In this document: positions 25,896 to 34,037 of the stretch, one piece after another
Numbering within the stretch: position 1 is the first letter of the stretch
Layout: each line of letters opens with the position of its first letter
NCBI RefSeq assembly: GCF_900188145.1
Contig: NZ_FZOJ01000003.1
Span: forward strand, 186,001-250,000
From: Anaerovirgula multivorans
GTDB lineage: Bacteria > Bacillota > Clostridia > Peptostreptococcales > Natronincolaceae
DNA length: 64,000 nucleotides
Reading direction: 5' to 3'
Notes under the pieces: model-generated
Database searches by the model: none
Told to the model about the DNA's origin: nothing
Seen by the model: the letters and a program-made list of their open reading frames with translations, nothing else
Position numbers and translations under genes: made by a program

Positions 25896-27749
25896 CTATA
25901 AATACATAGATTTAGCAAAAATATTTGTAAAGCCTGGGTAACTAGCTAACTCTACATATTCTACAGAGGCAGCAATGCTAGCTGCCCGTTTATACTGGTT
26001 AGCAGAAAGAAGCGCCAATTTTGCACCAGTACCAGCAGCATTTCCTATCATTTTAATCTTACCCTCTAATTCTTTAGGAATAAGTCCAATACCACAAGCG
26101 CTATGGGGATTTAGATAATTTCCAAAGGCTCCTGCAAGTAAAACCTCCTTTACATCCTCCACAGAAATCCCTTGTTTTTCAAGAAGAATTTTTATGCCTG
26201 CTGCCATTGCCCCCTTTGCCAGCTGAAGCTGACGGATATCCTGCTGTGTAATCAAGATAGGTCTCCCATGAGAGGTTGAAGCTTCGTCTACCAATAAAAA
26301 AGCTTTCATCCCTTCATGCTGGACTATATGCCCTATAAAGGCTTCTGCTTCAGGTTTTTTCTCTTTTTCCTGGCTAATAAAATTTCCTCTTTTGTCAATC
26401 ATACCTAAATCTAAAAGGCCTGCAACTGCATCCAATAGGCCTGATCCACAAATCCCCTGTGGTTTTACCCCTCCTATTACTGAATAGGAAAGTGTTTTGT
26501 CAAAGCTGATGTGGTCAATAGCCCCTACAGCTCCTCTCATTCCACTGCTGATTTGAGCCCCTTCGAAAGCAGGTCCTGCTGCTGCAGAACAAGCAAATAA
26601 CTTATCTTTTCCTCCAAGTGCAATTTCTCCATTGGTACCAATATCAATCATTAGTTTAATATCTTCACTTGCATCCATCTCCGTAGCCAAAAGAACAGCT
26701 ACTGTATCTGCCCCAACAAAGCCCGCTATGTTGGGCAATACGAGAACCTTTCCTACTTCATTCATGTCAATATGTAAATCAGCAGCACCTAGCACTACTG
26801 GTTCACTAATGACAGGTATATAGGGGGACTGTCCAATGTACCGGGGACTAAGTCCCAGAAAGAGATGATGCATGCAGGTATTCCCAGCAATGGTTATAGC
26901 ATAGATATCCCCTCTATCTACGCCAGCTTTTTCAACAGCCTCAGTAATCAAATTGTTTATTGATTTGATCATAGCAGATTGCAGGGTTTTAAGTCCACTG
27001 TCCCCTCGACTTGCAAAGTTAGTGCGAGTAATAACATCTGCACCGTATTTGGTCTGTGGGTTCAAAGTAGAAACAACGCTTAGTTCCTTTCCTTCATTGA
27101 GCTCCATGAGATATCCAACAACAGTAGTAGTCCCAATATCAAAAGCCATCCCCAGCATCCTTTGGGTTGTATCTGAACCTTCTATTTCCAGAACTTCACA
27201 TCCATATGTAACCGCAGTAAGATTGTATTTAGCTTCCCTGATGGTTTCTGGCAGCTTTCTTAGTAGTTGAATATCAGCTTCCAGTTTTCTAATATCTTCA
27301 AGGCTCTGTTTAATCAGCTTATCGCAAAGCCGATTCCAATCTGAACGATGATCTCCTAGGGATGGTTTTTCTATTTCAACATATTTTTTGCAAATATGAG
27401 GTTCAATCTTAACCTGCATCTCTTGATTCGCTAACAGAATATTGTGTTGAGAAGGGTTATATTTAGAAACCTCTACAGAAATATCACTATAAATTTTTGT
27501 AAAACAGGCAAGGTGGATTCCCTCCTGTATTTCTTTTTCTTGCAGAAATCTTTTTTCCATATCACTGGATTCAACGTTTCCTTCCAATATCCTAACCCGA
27601 CACTTTCCACATTTTCCCCCTCCTCCACAGGGAAAATCTAAGTCTATTTCTGCCTCCTTTAGTGTCTTCATCAAGGTACTTCCCTCTTGAACATCAATTT
27701 GACGTCCTTCTGGTTGAATCAATACTCTATATTGCTTCAAAGTCTTCAC
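25896..27749 (-). CDS. Reductive activator of corrinoid proteins (RACo/activating-enzyme type)
   Basis: A 617-residue protein with an N-terminal plant-type [2Fe-2S] ferredoxin domain (C41, C47, C50, C82) followed by an ASKHA-fold ATPase domain (DUF4445) with 'FDIGTTTVVGYL' and 'LMIDIGTNGEIALG' nucleotide loops. Such proteins use ATP to drive one-electron reduction of inactive Co(II) corrinoid back to Co(I). The adjoining methyltransferase cluster has corrinoid proteins that need this. It might also serve the MetH of this window, which lacks its own activation domain. It converges on the LacI gene with an 11-bp gap. Confidence 0.93.
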   Translation of the reverse strand: MKTLKQYRVLIQPEGRQIDVQEGSTLMKTLKEAEIDLDFPCGGGGKCGKCRVRILEGNVESSDMEKRFLQEKEIQEGIHLACFTKIYSDISVEVSKYNPSQHNILLANQEMQVKIEPHICKKYVEIEKPSLGDHRSDWNRLCDKLIKQSLEDIRKLEADIQLLRKLPETIREAKYNLTAVTYGCEVLEIEGSDTTQRMLGMAFDIGTTTVVGYLMELNEGKELSVVSTLNPQTKYGADVITRTNFASRGDSGLKTLQSAMIKSINNLITEAVEKAGVDRGDIYAITIAGNTCMHHLFLGLSPRYIGQSPYIPVISEPVVLGAADLHIDMNEVGKVLVLPNIAGFVGADTVAVLLATEMDASEDIKLMIDIGTNGEIALGGKDKLFACSAAAGPAFEGAQISSGMRGAVGAIDHISFDKTLSYSVIGGVKPQGICGSGLLDAVAGLLDLGMIDKRGNFISQEKEKKPEAEAFIGHIVQHEGMKAFLLVDEASTSHGRPILITQQDIRQLQLAKGAMAAGIKILLEKQGISVEDVKEVLLAGAFGNYLNPHSACGIGLIPKELEGKIKMIGNAAGTGAKLALLSANQYKRAASIAASVEYVELASYPGFTNIFAKSMYL

Positions 27750-27941
27750 TCTCCTTTTTCTGTAAAGCTTAAGATAATTTAATCATTCAATATTCTATAA
27801 ATAGATATAAACGTATCTTCTAACTGCTTGAAACATTTTGCGGGATGACAAGGTCGTGATTCCCTACCTATGAATAATTTTTTATTGTAATTTACACACT
27901 AGTGAAAAATTTAGTATAATTATCAAAAGGGGGAGATTATT

Positions 27942-28625
27942 TTGAATACTCTAATTATCGCTTGTCGAACAATCGCAGATGAACTGAATATGATAGTAAA
28001 GAAAATCGATTGCAATTATCCTATATTATGGATTGACTCAGGATTACACAATTTTCCTGAATTATTGAGAAAACGACTACAGGAGGAACTGAATCACATA
28101 TCTAATGTAGACCAAGTTATTTTGGTTTTTGGTTTTTGTGGTAACTCTCTTCTTGGAATTACCGCTCCTAACTATAAACTGATTTTTCCTCGTGTAGATG
28201 ATTGCATAACTTTGTTATTAGGTTCTTGTCAAAAACGCAAAGAAATTTCTGATGAAATGGGTACCTATTTTCTTACAAAAGGTTGGCTGGATTATGAAAC
28301 AAATATATGGGTGGAATACCAAGCTACTGTAAAAAAGTATGGAAAAACAAAAGCCGATAGAATATTTAAAGCGATGCTTCAGCATTATGAACGATTAGCT
28401 GTTGTAGAAACCGGTGCTTATAACTTAGATGCTTTCATAGAAAAAACCAAACTAATTGCAAATGATCTAAAGCTAACACATCAAGTGGTTCCTGGAGAAC
28501 TCCGCTATATGAAAAAGCTCTTAATCGGTCCATGGGATGAAGAATTTGTAGTAATCCAACCTGGTGAGACGGTTGCACTTTCCCATATTCATAGCGAAGT
28601 ATTGAAGCCCGTTAAATCTCTTTAA
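27942..28625 (+). CDS. DUF1638 domain protein, corrinoid-methyltransferase-associated
   Basis: A 227-residue protein of the DUF1638 type as I recall it. Features are 'LIIACRTIADEL', 'VILVFGFCGNSLLGI' (Gly-rich loop with Cys), 'FPRVDDCITLLLGS' and 'TYFLTKGWLD'. Members are repeatedly found beside corrinoid methyltransferase operons, and their function is unknown. Start is TTG behind GGGGGAGATTAT; a TTTACA/TATAAT promoter with 18-bp spacing lies just upstream. Divergent from the RACo-like gene. Confidence 0.8.
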   Translation: MNTLIIACRTIADELNMIVKKIDCNYPILWIDSGLHNFPELLRKRLQEELNHISNVDQVILVFGFCGNSLLGITAPNYKLIFPRVDDCITLLLGSCQKRKEISDEMGTYFLTKGWLDYETNIWVEYQATVKKYGKTKADRIFKAMLQHYERLAVVETGAYNLDAFIEKTKLIANDLKLTHQVVPGELRYMKKLLIGPWDEEFVVIQPGETVALSHIHSEVLKPVKSL

Positions 28626-28689
28626 ATCTTCTATGCTCCCTAATATTTTTTGTATATTAACTTCCACAAATATGCTTTGATCTTCTTTT

Positions 28690-28725
28690 AATAAAATGGT
28701 ACTAATTTTTTAGTACCATTTTATT
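28690..28725. terminator. Hairpin terminator
   Basis: Stem AATAAAATGGTACTA / TAGTACCATTTTATT with a short T-rich loop, between the convergent DUF1638 and GntR genes; usable in both directions. Confidence 0.88.
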
Positions 28726-28843
28726 AATATGATTAAATCTATGTATATCTATTAAAGTCTGTTATTTTCAATATAATTACTATAATTTCATAAGAAAAAT
28801 AGGCTACCCTAGATAAGTAACCCTTGATACAAGATTTTGCAAA

Positions 28844-29542
28844 TTATTCACTGAACCCCTGCAATTTAATATAATCTCCTCTAAAATAGGTAGTTCCTAA
28901 TCCTATTGGTCTATCCTTATTATCATATAGCTTTTGTTCTACTATCAATAAAGCAAGGTCATCGGATATATTAAGCAGCTTTTTCGTCCTCTCTTCTGGA
29001 GCTTTAGCATAAATCACCAGTTCTTTCTTTGATCCATAAAGAGAAGTCCTCTTTGATATCATTTCAGGAAAAGTAGCATGTTCAATTTCCTTTTCTACAA
29101 TGGGCATTCCTTTTTCATATAGTAAGTACTTCATATCATAGGCCATCGGTTCTCCATCGGTATAAAACAACCTACGAATCATGATTAGCTTTTTATTTTT
29201 ACTGATTTGCAAACTATTAATCAGACCTTCGTCAGGTTTAATAATGTCTACTGCCAGCAGCTTTGCATTATCCACATTATTAATTAGATTATTCATCTCA
29301 TCATAATAGAGAGTATATTTATTGTACTCTGGCTTATCGACAAAATAGCCTTTTCCTGGAATAGAATATATATATCCATTATTGGATAAAATGGCAAGAC
29401 CTTTTCTTACAGTCATACGACTTGTAGCATATTCTTTACATAAAGAAGCTTCAGATGGCAAATCATCCCCTGGCTTCAACTCTCCATTGTTAACCTTATT
29501 TCGAATATCTTCAACGATTTTAATGTATACTGGACTTTTCAT
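28844..29542 (-). CDS. GntR family regulator, HutC/UTRA subfamily
   Basis: A 232-residue repressor with an N-terminal winged helix ('PVYIKIVEDIRNKVNNGELKPGDDLPS', 'ATSRMTVRKGLAILSNNGYIYSIPGKGYFV') and a C-terminal UTRA effector domain (about 90-230). It overlaps the upstream corrinoid-protein gene by 23 bp, so the two are coupled and the regulator probably controls the methyl-transfer genes around it. HutC-type proteins bind short palindromes containing GTATATAC-like cores; three matching sites with a shared 14-mer lie in promoters at 32.4, 37.2 and 42.3 kb. That link is my inference. Confidence 0.92.
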   Translation of the reverse strand: MKSPVYIKIVEDIRNKVNNGELKPGDDLPSEASLCKEYATSRMTVRKGLAILSNNGYIYSIPGKGYFVDKPEYNKYTLYYDEMNNLINNVDNAKLLAVDIIKPDEGLINSLQISKNKKLIMIRRLFYTDGEPMAYDMKYLLYEKGMPIVEKEIEHATFPEMISKRTSLYGSKKELVIYAKAPEERTKKLLNISDDLALLIVEQKLYDNKDRPIGLGTTYFRGDYIKLQGFSE

Positions 29543-30215
29543 CTTCTACTACTCCCTGTTTATTTATATCCTTCATCCATTCTAAACATATCTTCGTTCC
29601 AACAGAGGCATCATTTGCAAAACCATCTGCGCCAATATATTTACATATATCCATGGTGATGTGATTCGCACCTATAATAATCTTCACTTGGGTTCTTATA
29701 CCTGCTTTGGCAATAGCATCTACTACATCCTTCATGGCTTCTATTGTATAGGTCAACGCACCACTCAACCCTATAATATGAGACTTATTCTCCAAAGCAG
29801 CTTTTATAAAGCTTTCTTTCGGGACATCTACCCCGAGGTCCATTACTTCAAACCCCTTTGCTTCTAACATACTTTTGAAAATATCCTTTCCAATATCATG
29901 AATATCTCCCTCTACAGTGCCTAAAATTACTTTTCCAATCTTTTCCCTAGGGCTGCCTTGAAAATGGGCTGTCATTTTATCTAATTCTAAAACCTCTCTA
30001 AATATAATGCCTGCCATAATCAAATCTGCTATATAATAATCTTTTTTCTCATATAGTTTTCCTACCCTATTCATTCCTTCATTAATTATTTCCATCAGAG
30101 ATAATGGCTCCATCCCTGCGTTTAATGCCTGTATAGATAATTCCATTACCTTTTCCTCATCCAATTCCTCTACATGTTTAATAATTAATTCCTTCAGTTC
30201 ATTTAGATTATCCAT
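29520..30215 (-). CDS. Corrinoid protein (methyltransferase cobalamin-binding, MtbC/MttC type)
   Basis: A 231-residue two-domain protein: N-terminal helical B12 cap (1-85) and Rossmann-like B12 domain (90-215) with the axial-ligand motif D-I-H-D-I-G (H106). It carries a methyl group from a substrate methyltransferase to MeTr or another acceptor. It lies directly before the GntR gene (23-bp overlap). It is more distant from the 216-aa corrinoid protein at 35.2 kb than that is from its truncated sister at 31.9 kb, so it probably serves another substrate or arose earlier. Confidence 0.93.
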   Translation of the reverse strand: MDNLNELKELIIKHVEELDEEKVMELSIQALNAGMEPLSLMEIINEGMNRVGKLYEKKDYYIADLIMAGIIFREVLELDKMTAHFQGSPREKIGKVILGTVEGDIHDIGKDIFKSMLEAKGFEVMDLGVDVPKESFIKAALENKSHIIGLSGALTYTIEAMKDVVDAIAKAGIRTQVKIIIGANHITMDICKYIGADGFANDASVGTKICLEWMKDINKQGVVEDEKSSIH

Positions 30216-30287
30216 TTTACCCTCCGTGACCTCTTGATTTATTCAGTGTTTGTTGCTAAAACCTATATATGTAGTTATAGATGATTC

Positions 30288-30317
30288 CTACTTCTATAGA
30301 TACTCGCTTCTATAGAA
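30288..30317. promoter_or_regulatory. Direct repeat ahead of the corrinoid/GntR genes
   Basis: CTTCTATAGA occurs at 30291 and again at 30307, 16 bp apart, about 75 bp upstream of the corrinoid-protein start. It could be a binding site for a regulator; nothing else supports that. The remaining part of 30216-30573 carries the palindromic element and the arms of a split terminator. Confidence 0.3.
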
Positions 30318-30382
30318 ATCAAGAGTTATAACGATATTTTCTTACTGTACTTAGAATTCTTCCTTAAAATTATTAGAACAAC

Positions 30383-30548
30383 AACAGTTGCACTTCTCTA
30401 TAGGCATATGTCCCTAAATTTTAATATACTAAGGACTACATTTGCAGTCCTTGGCTATGGTTTTCAGCCGAGGGCGAAACCGTAGACCGTGTATATTAAA
30501 ATTTAAGTCTAAAGGCGTATATCTATATATATCATAGCATTGCAACTG
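30383..30548. repeat. Palindromic element copy 1 (core 30416-30504) inside a split terminator
   Basis: Core: outer stem AAATTTTAATATAC / GTATATTAAAATTT, then a hairpin GGACT-ACATTTGC-AGTCC and a stem CTATGGTTT / AAACCGTAG. It is flanked by CAGTTGCA (about 30384) and TGCAACTG (about 30541), which are the two arms of the terminator seen uninterrupted at 33821-33858 after the paralogous methyltransferase unit. The element therefore appears to have been inserted into that terminator loop. Confidence 0.85.
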
Positions 30549-30573
30549 CATCGTTCTATTTTTTTCATTATAT

Positions 30574-30717
30574 TTACATTAACAGCATCATTACGAAACC
30601 AAACATCATTTCTTCATAGCTTTGCATTTTGGGGACCATTACCCCCTCTAGCCTTTCATCAATTTCTGGATGTTCTGCCTTGTACTCTTCCCATGTCCTG
30701 TAATATTTTGTATTCAT
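30574..30717 (-). CDS. Conserved small protein after methyltransferase I, copy 1 (47 aa)
   Basis: A 47-codon gene directly downstream of the UroD-type methyltransferase, ATG at 30717 behind AAGGGGGATGCTGT. The N-terminal half is polar (KYYRTWEEYKAEHPEIDE), the C-terminal part is Met- and Phe-rich (SYEEMMFGFVMMLLM). The second methyltransferase unit has a 47-codon gene in the same place (33880-34023) that is about 75 percent identical, with many synonymous changes, which indicates selection on the protein. I know no named family. It may be a small subunit or partner of the methyltransferase; that is inference. Confidence 0.85.
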   Translation of the reverse strand: MNTKYYRTWEEYKAEHPEIDERLEGVMVPKMQSYEEMMFGFVMMLLM

Positions 30718-30731
30718 ACAGCATCCCCCTT

Positions 30732-31910
30732 CTAATAATGAGCATTCTCCGCTACATATTCTAAAACCGCTTGTAAATTTCCAAGATCAACACTATCTGC
30801 AGTTATGATGCCTTTATCAAAGCCAAAGTAATATCTTCCTCCAGGTGCAAGAATGTCAATAAGCTCTTTTGCTTTATCAATACACTGCTGCTTTGTTCCT
30901 GTCTTTAGCAATGTAATGGGATAAAAACCGCTAATTATATGTTTTTTACCTAGCTTTTCTTTTACAAGCTTAGGGTCTCCATATTCAAACCACATCCTTG
31001 TATTTTCAGGCAGCTCATATAAATAGTCAATATAGCGCATCCAATCATGTTCAACAAATAGCATGGATGGTTGCCCCTTAGCAGCCAGTTCATCCACTAA
31101 TTTCTTAAAGGTTGGCCAATAGAATCTCTCAAAGTCCTTTGGACGTATGTAGGGTGCCATGTGTAGTGGAATAAAGGCAGCACCATATTTCGTTGGAGGA
31201 TAGGGGGGCATTCCCTGTTTAATCATTAATGGCAGCGCTGCTTCACAAGCTGCCTCAACTTTATCAGGGTATCTTCTAATATCTCCTGTTATACCTTTAA
31301 ATCCTCTTAACTGATCTGCAACAAAGTCAAAGGGAGCTTCTGTTAATAATTCAATTCCTCCTATAGAAGCATACCCATATTTTTCAGTCAATTTCCCTAT
31401 TACCCCTAAAGCGGTAAATAATTCATCGTAATAGGCTTTGAAGGCTTTTGCAAATACTATGGCTCTTTGTGCAGGATTTGTATCTAGTTCTGTATAGATT
31501 CTAGGTAAAATTCTTTCCATGATACAATCATAGGGTGATGCAATAAATTCATCGTATTCTTCAGCCTCTAGTCCATGAACCTCTGGATGCTGCATAAAAC
31601 CACTAGAGCTCATGACAAAATTTCTCGCTCCTAATAGTTTATAATGCACAGGATTTCTTAAATTCATTGCTGCAGGATTTGTATCGGAAATAAAATCCTG
31701 ACAAACCTTTTCGTATACTTCTTCAAGCAATAAATGATTCCATTGCACGTCTGCCAAATTTTTTCCTGCATATTGTATTGCAAATTCAATGGTTAAAGAT
31801 GGACTAATGGGCACTCTTTTTGGAATTTTGCCATCAAATACATCCTTAAACAATTGAGTTCTTTCCTCAGCTAACGCCGTTCTATCTAAAGTTGCTGCCA
31901 TATCCTTCAT
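30732..31910 (-). CDS. UroD-type corrinoid methyltransferase I, copy 1 (probable O-demethylase)
   Basis: A 392-residue uroporphyrinogen-decarboxylase-fold methyltransferase that should move a methyl group from its substrate to a corrinoid protein. It lacks the H-x-C...C zinc motif of MtaA/MtbA but has E287, E302 and H324 in an E-x14-E-x21-H pattern, close to the E-x14-E-x20-H zinc motif I recall for acetogen O-demethylase methyltransferase I. It is roughly 85 percent identical by eye to the 34038 gene. Its immediate upstream gene is the truncated corrinoid protein (no gap), so it likely borrows the intact corrinoid protein encoded at 35.2 kb. Substrate is not known; a methoxylated compound is the best guess. 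Confidence 0.85.
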   Translation of the reverse strand: MKDMAATLDRTALAEERTQLFKDVFDGKIPKRVPISPSLTIEFAIQYAGKNLADVQWNHLLLEEVYEKVCQDFISDTNPAAMNLRNPVHYKLLGARNFVMSSSGFMQHPEVHGLEAEEYDEFIASPYDCIMERILPRIYTELDTNPAQRAIVFAKAFKAYYDELFTALGVIGKLTEKYGYASIGGIELLTEAPFDFVADQLRGFKGITGDIRRYPDKVEAACEAALPLMIKQGMPPYPPTKYGAAFIPLHMAPYIRPKDFERFYWPTFKKLVDELAAKGQPSMLFVEHDWMRYIDYLYELPENTRMWFEYGDPKLVKEKLGKKHIISGFYPITLLKTGTKQQCIDKAKELIDILAPGGRYYFGFDKGIITADSVDLGNLQAVLEYVAENAHY

Positions 31911-32120
31911 CTACATCACCCACCCTTGACATATTTTCACTCCTTCAGCAGCGTTAGTTGTAAAAGCATCGGCACCCACATGTTCACAAGCTTCCTTTTG
32001 AGCTTCTTCCTCTGTTGGATTCGATCCTACAAAGTCATTTAGCATTTCTAATACCTTATCCTCATCTAGCTCCCCTACTGCTTGTGTCAAAATGTTCAAG
32101 TCCATAACTGCATCCACCAT
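31911..32120 (-). pseudogene. Corrinoid protein with in-frame deletion of the B12 domain (69 aa)
   Basis: Residues 1-42 match residues 1-42 and residues 43-69 match residues 190-216 of the intact 216-aa corrinoid protein at 35218-35868. The missing 147 residues (441 bp, exactly in frame) include the helical cap and the whole D-x-H-x-x-G cobalamin motif. The frame is still open with a normal start (AAAGGGGG leader) and the stop abuts the methyltransferase gene. It cannot bind cobalamin in the usual way. It may be kept only to preserve translation coupling or a docking helix. Confidence 0.9.
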
Positions 32121-32156
32121 TTTAAATTACCCCCTTTAAAATATGTACTGCTCTAA

Positions 32157-32170
32157 ATCACTGACGTGAT
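32157..32170 (-). other. Leader hairpin shared by the two corrinoid/methyltransferase units
   Basis: ATCAC-GTCA-GTGAT on the minus strand, about 40 nt ahead of the truncated corrinoid gene. The other unit has ATCAC-GCTT-GTGAT at 35906-35919 in the same place. Arms are identical while the loop differs, so the hairpin rather than the sequence seems conserved. Between here and promoter A (32171-32369) I see no gene. Confidence 0.5.
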
Positions 32171-32369
32171 TAAGAATACACTTGAAATTCAGTAAGGACA
32201 ACAACCAGTATCTAGTTCTATTGAGTTAATAAAGCAATCGTCATGGTAACGTTTTCTTATCGATGAGAACAATGCATTAGAATTTCTTTTCTTATAATAC
32301 TTCTCTCTATATCTCTCTTATCCTATATTTCCCATAGCACTGCTAATAAAATATTCTTTATTCTTGATT

Positions 32370-32437
32370 ATGTATATACAAGTTTATACTTGTATCTATC
32401 ATTAATTTAATTATATCAAATATATTTAACAGGTCAA
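32370..32437 (-). promoter_or_regulatory. Promoter-operator module A (methyltransferase unit 1)
   Basis: Minus strand: TTGACC (32432-32437), 16 bp, TATAAT (32410-32415), 26 bp, then ACTTGTATATACAT (32370-32383). The site includes the palindrome ATACAAGT-4-ACTTGTAT (32376-32395), a good shape for a dimeric repressor binding at or just after the transcription start. Modules B and C have the same layout. Confidence 0.85.
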
Positions 32438-32518
32438 TATACTTCTCTGTATTTGACTAAATATTTAGATAATTAAATTGCTTATTTGATGCTAAAATAT
32501 AGAACTCTTCTAAAAAAT

Positions 32519-33685
32519 TTAACGAATCTCACCTACATTTTCATGCATTGTTTTAGCTCGTAAATTCAATAAAAGTAGCACTGTCCCTCCTATTAGAATC
32601 CCTACTCCCGAAAGAATAAATGTGAACCTTCCTGTACCACTATCTAGTAGCGTTTCAACGAAGGTTAAAGCAAATGGTGATACAAACTGTCCTAAACTCA
32701 TAGCACTTGTTACGACAGCCATCGCTAATGTAATTGCAAATTTCGGCGCGTTCTCTGCTATTTTCATCATTACTGCCGGCATTGTCGTTCCGAATCCTAT
32801 ACCAATCAGAAGAGATGCTATTAAAATCAAATGAAAGCTATAGGAATAGCTTAACATAAGAAAACCAAGCCCTGTTAATACAGCACTAAGAGGAATCGTA
32901 AATCGTTTTAATGTTTGTGACACTTTCCCAAATAGTATCCCTGCCAAGAGCCCACCAACCGTCATAATGGTAATCACAATTCCTGCAGAAGCAGCATTTC
33001 CTAAATGCTCTTCAGTTATAACCATGGCAATATTTGTAAAGAAAGAGAAAATCAATAGAGAATATAGTAAAGCAAGAAGTGCAATACCATAGATAGACCA
33101 ACTCAATGATTGTTTTTCGGTAATTGCATACTGAAGCTTTTCTGGTTCCGGCAGCTTGAAAAATGTCAAGCAAAGTACTGCCACACCCAAAAGATATACT
33201 AGAAAAACATAATGCCAGTTAATTGCACTTAAAAATCCAGCAATTAAGCTGGTGACAATTGCGCCTATATTTACCACAGCACTTTGCAGTCCCATCATAG
33301 CAGCCCTTTCTTCTCCCTCATAAAAGTCTGCAATTAACCCCGTAGCTAACGGCATAATAAAGCCCATGCCGATACCTAATATAGCTCTCAATAACAATAT
33401 AAAAGTTAAGTTATTAGAAAAACTAGGTCCTACCCCACCAACTAAAAACAGTATAAGTCCGGTAAATAATAGCTTTCTCTTACCCATAACATTTGAAAGT
33501 TTACCACATAGCAACGTAAAGGGTATAATCAATAATGCGGGTAAAGAAACAATGAGTTTAATTGTATTAGAATTTGCATTTGGAAATGCCTTGCTTATGT
33601 CCCCCAATGCAGCTGATGCCGCCGTTACTGTCAGTAGTAACAAAGATATAGATAATATTGTGATCTTTAATAGTTTTTTTTTCAT
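32519..33685 (-). CDS. Major facilitator superfamily transporter
   Basis: A 388-residue, 12-helix MFS protein. The start is placed at the MKKKLLK methionine behind GGAAGGACGGAAAAT; 14 extra codons upstream have no site. Motif A of the family appears as 'GKLSNVMGKRKLL' between helices 2 and 3, and 'GIGMGFIMPLATGLIADFY' in helix 4 is typical of drug/H+ antiporters and aromatic-acid carriers. It lies between the two methyltransferase units, after the terminator of unit 2, and may import the methoxylated substrate or export its demethylated product. Confidence 0.88.
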   Translation of the reverse strand: MKKKLLKITILSISLLLLTVTAASAALGDISKAFPNANSNTIKLIVSLPALLIIPFTLLCGKLSNVMGKRKLLFTGLILFLVGGVGPSFSNNLTFILLLRAILGIGMGFIMPLATGLIADFYEGEERAAMMGLQSAVVNIGAIVTSLIAGFLSAINWHYVFLVYLLGVAVLCLTFFKLPEPEKLQYAITEKQSLSWSIYGIALLALLYSLLIFSFFTNIAMVITEEHLGNAASAGIVITIMTVGGLLAGILFGKVSQTLKRFTIPLSAVLTGLGFLMLSYSYSFHLILIASLLIGIGFGTTMPAVMMKIAENAPKFAITLAMAVVTSAMSLGQFVSPFALTFVETLLDSGTGRFTFILSGVGILIGGTVLLLLNLRAKTMHENVGEIR

Positions 33686-33820
33686 ATTTTCCGTCCTTCC
33701 TTTTCTTCTAGTAGGCTTTACTTCCAATTTATTTTTTAAAAGCTAATTCTTTTTATAAAGACATAAACAGATATTTGAAAGTTTCCATGAAATTTTCATC
33801 TTATTATGCTCATCAAAATA

Positions 33821-33858
33821 ACAGTTGCAATCCTCAAATTTCTCAGAATTGCAACTGT
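33821..33858. terminator. Uninterrupted terminator after methyltransferase unit 2
   Basis: ACAGTTGCAAT / ATTGCAACTGT stem with a partly paired loop, downstream of the 47-codon gene. In unit 1 the same arms are separated by about 150 bp containing the palindromic element. Confidence 0.85.
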
Positions 33859-33879
33859 CTCCCCAAGTTTATTATTTTA

Positions 33880-34023
33880 TTACATTAACAACATCATAAC
33901 GAAGCCAAACATCATTTCCTCATAGCTCTGTATTTTAGGAGCCATCACAGGTATAAGTTTTTCATCAATCTCTGGATGTTCTGCTATATACGCTTCCCAT
34001 GTTTTATAATATTTTGTATCCAT
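33880..34023 (-). CDS. Conserved small protein after methyltransferase I, copy 2 (47 aa)
   Basis: Forty-seven codons from ATG at 34023 behind AAGGAGGATGCTAC. Sequence parallels copy 1 throughout: KYYKTWEAYIAEHPEIDE at the start and SYEEMMFGFVMMLLM at the end, with differences mainly in the middle (EKLIPVMAPKIQ). Located 14 bp after the methyltransferase gene and before its terminator, so it is the last gene of the unit. No family recognised; soluble N-terminal half and a short, very hydrophobic methionine-rich tail. Confidence 0.85.
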   Translation of the reverse strand: MDTKYYKTWEAYIAEHPEIDEKLIPVMAPKIQSYEEMMFGFVMMLLM

Positions 34024-34037
34024 GTAGCATCCTCCTT

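Noticed and set aside
29520..29542. Overlap of GntR and corrinoid genes as a sign of a frameshift
   Set aside because: Both proteins are full length with intact family motifs; a 23-bp overlap is ordinary coupling.
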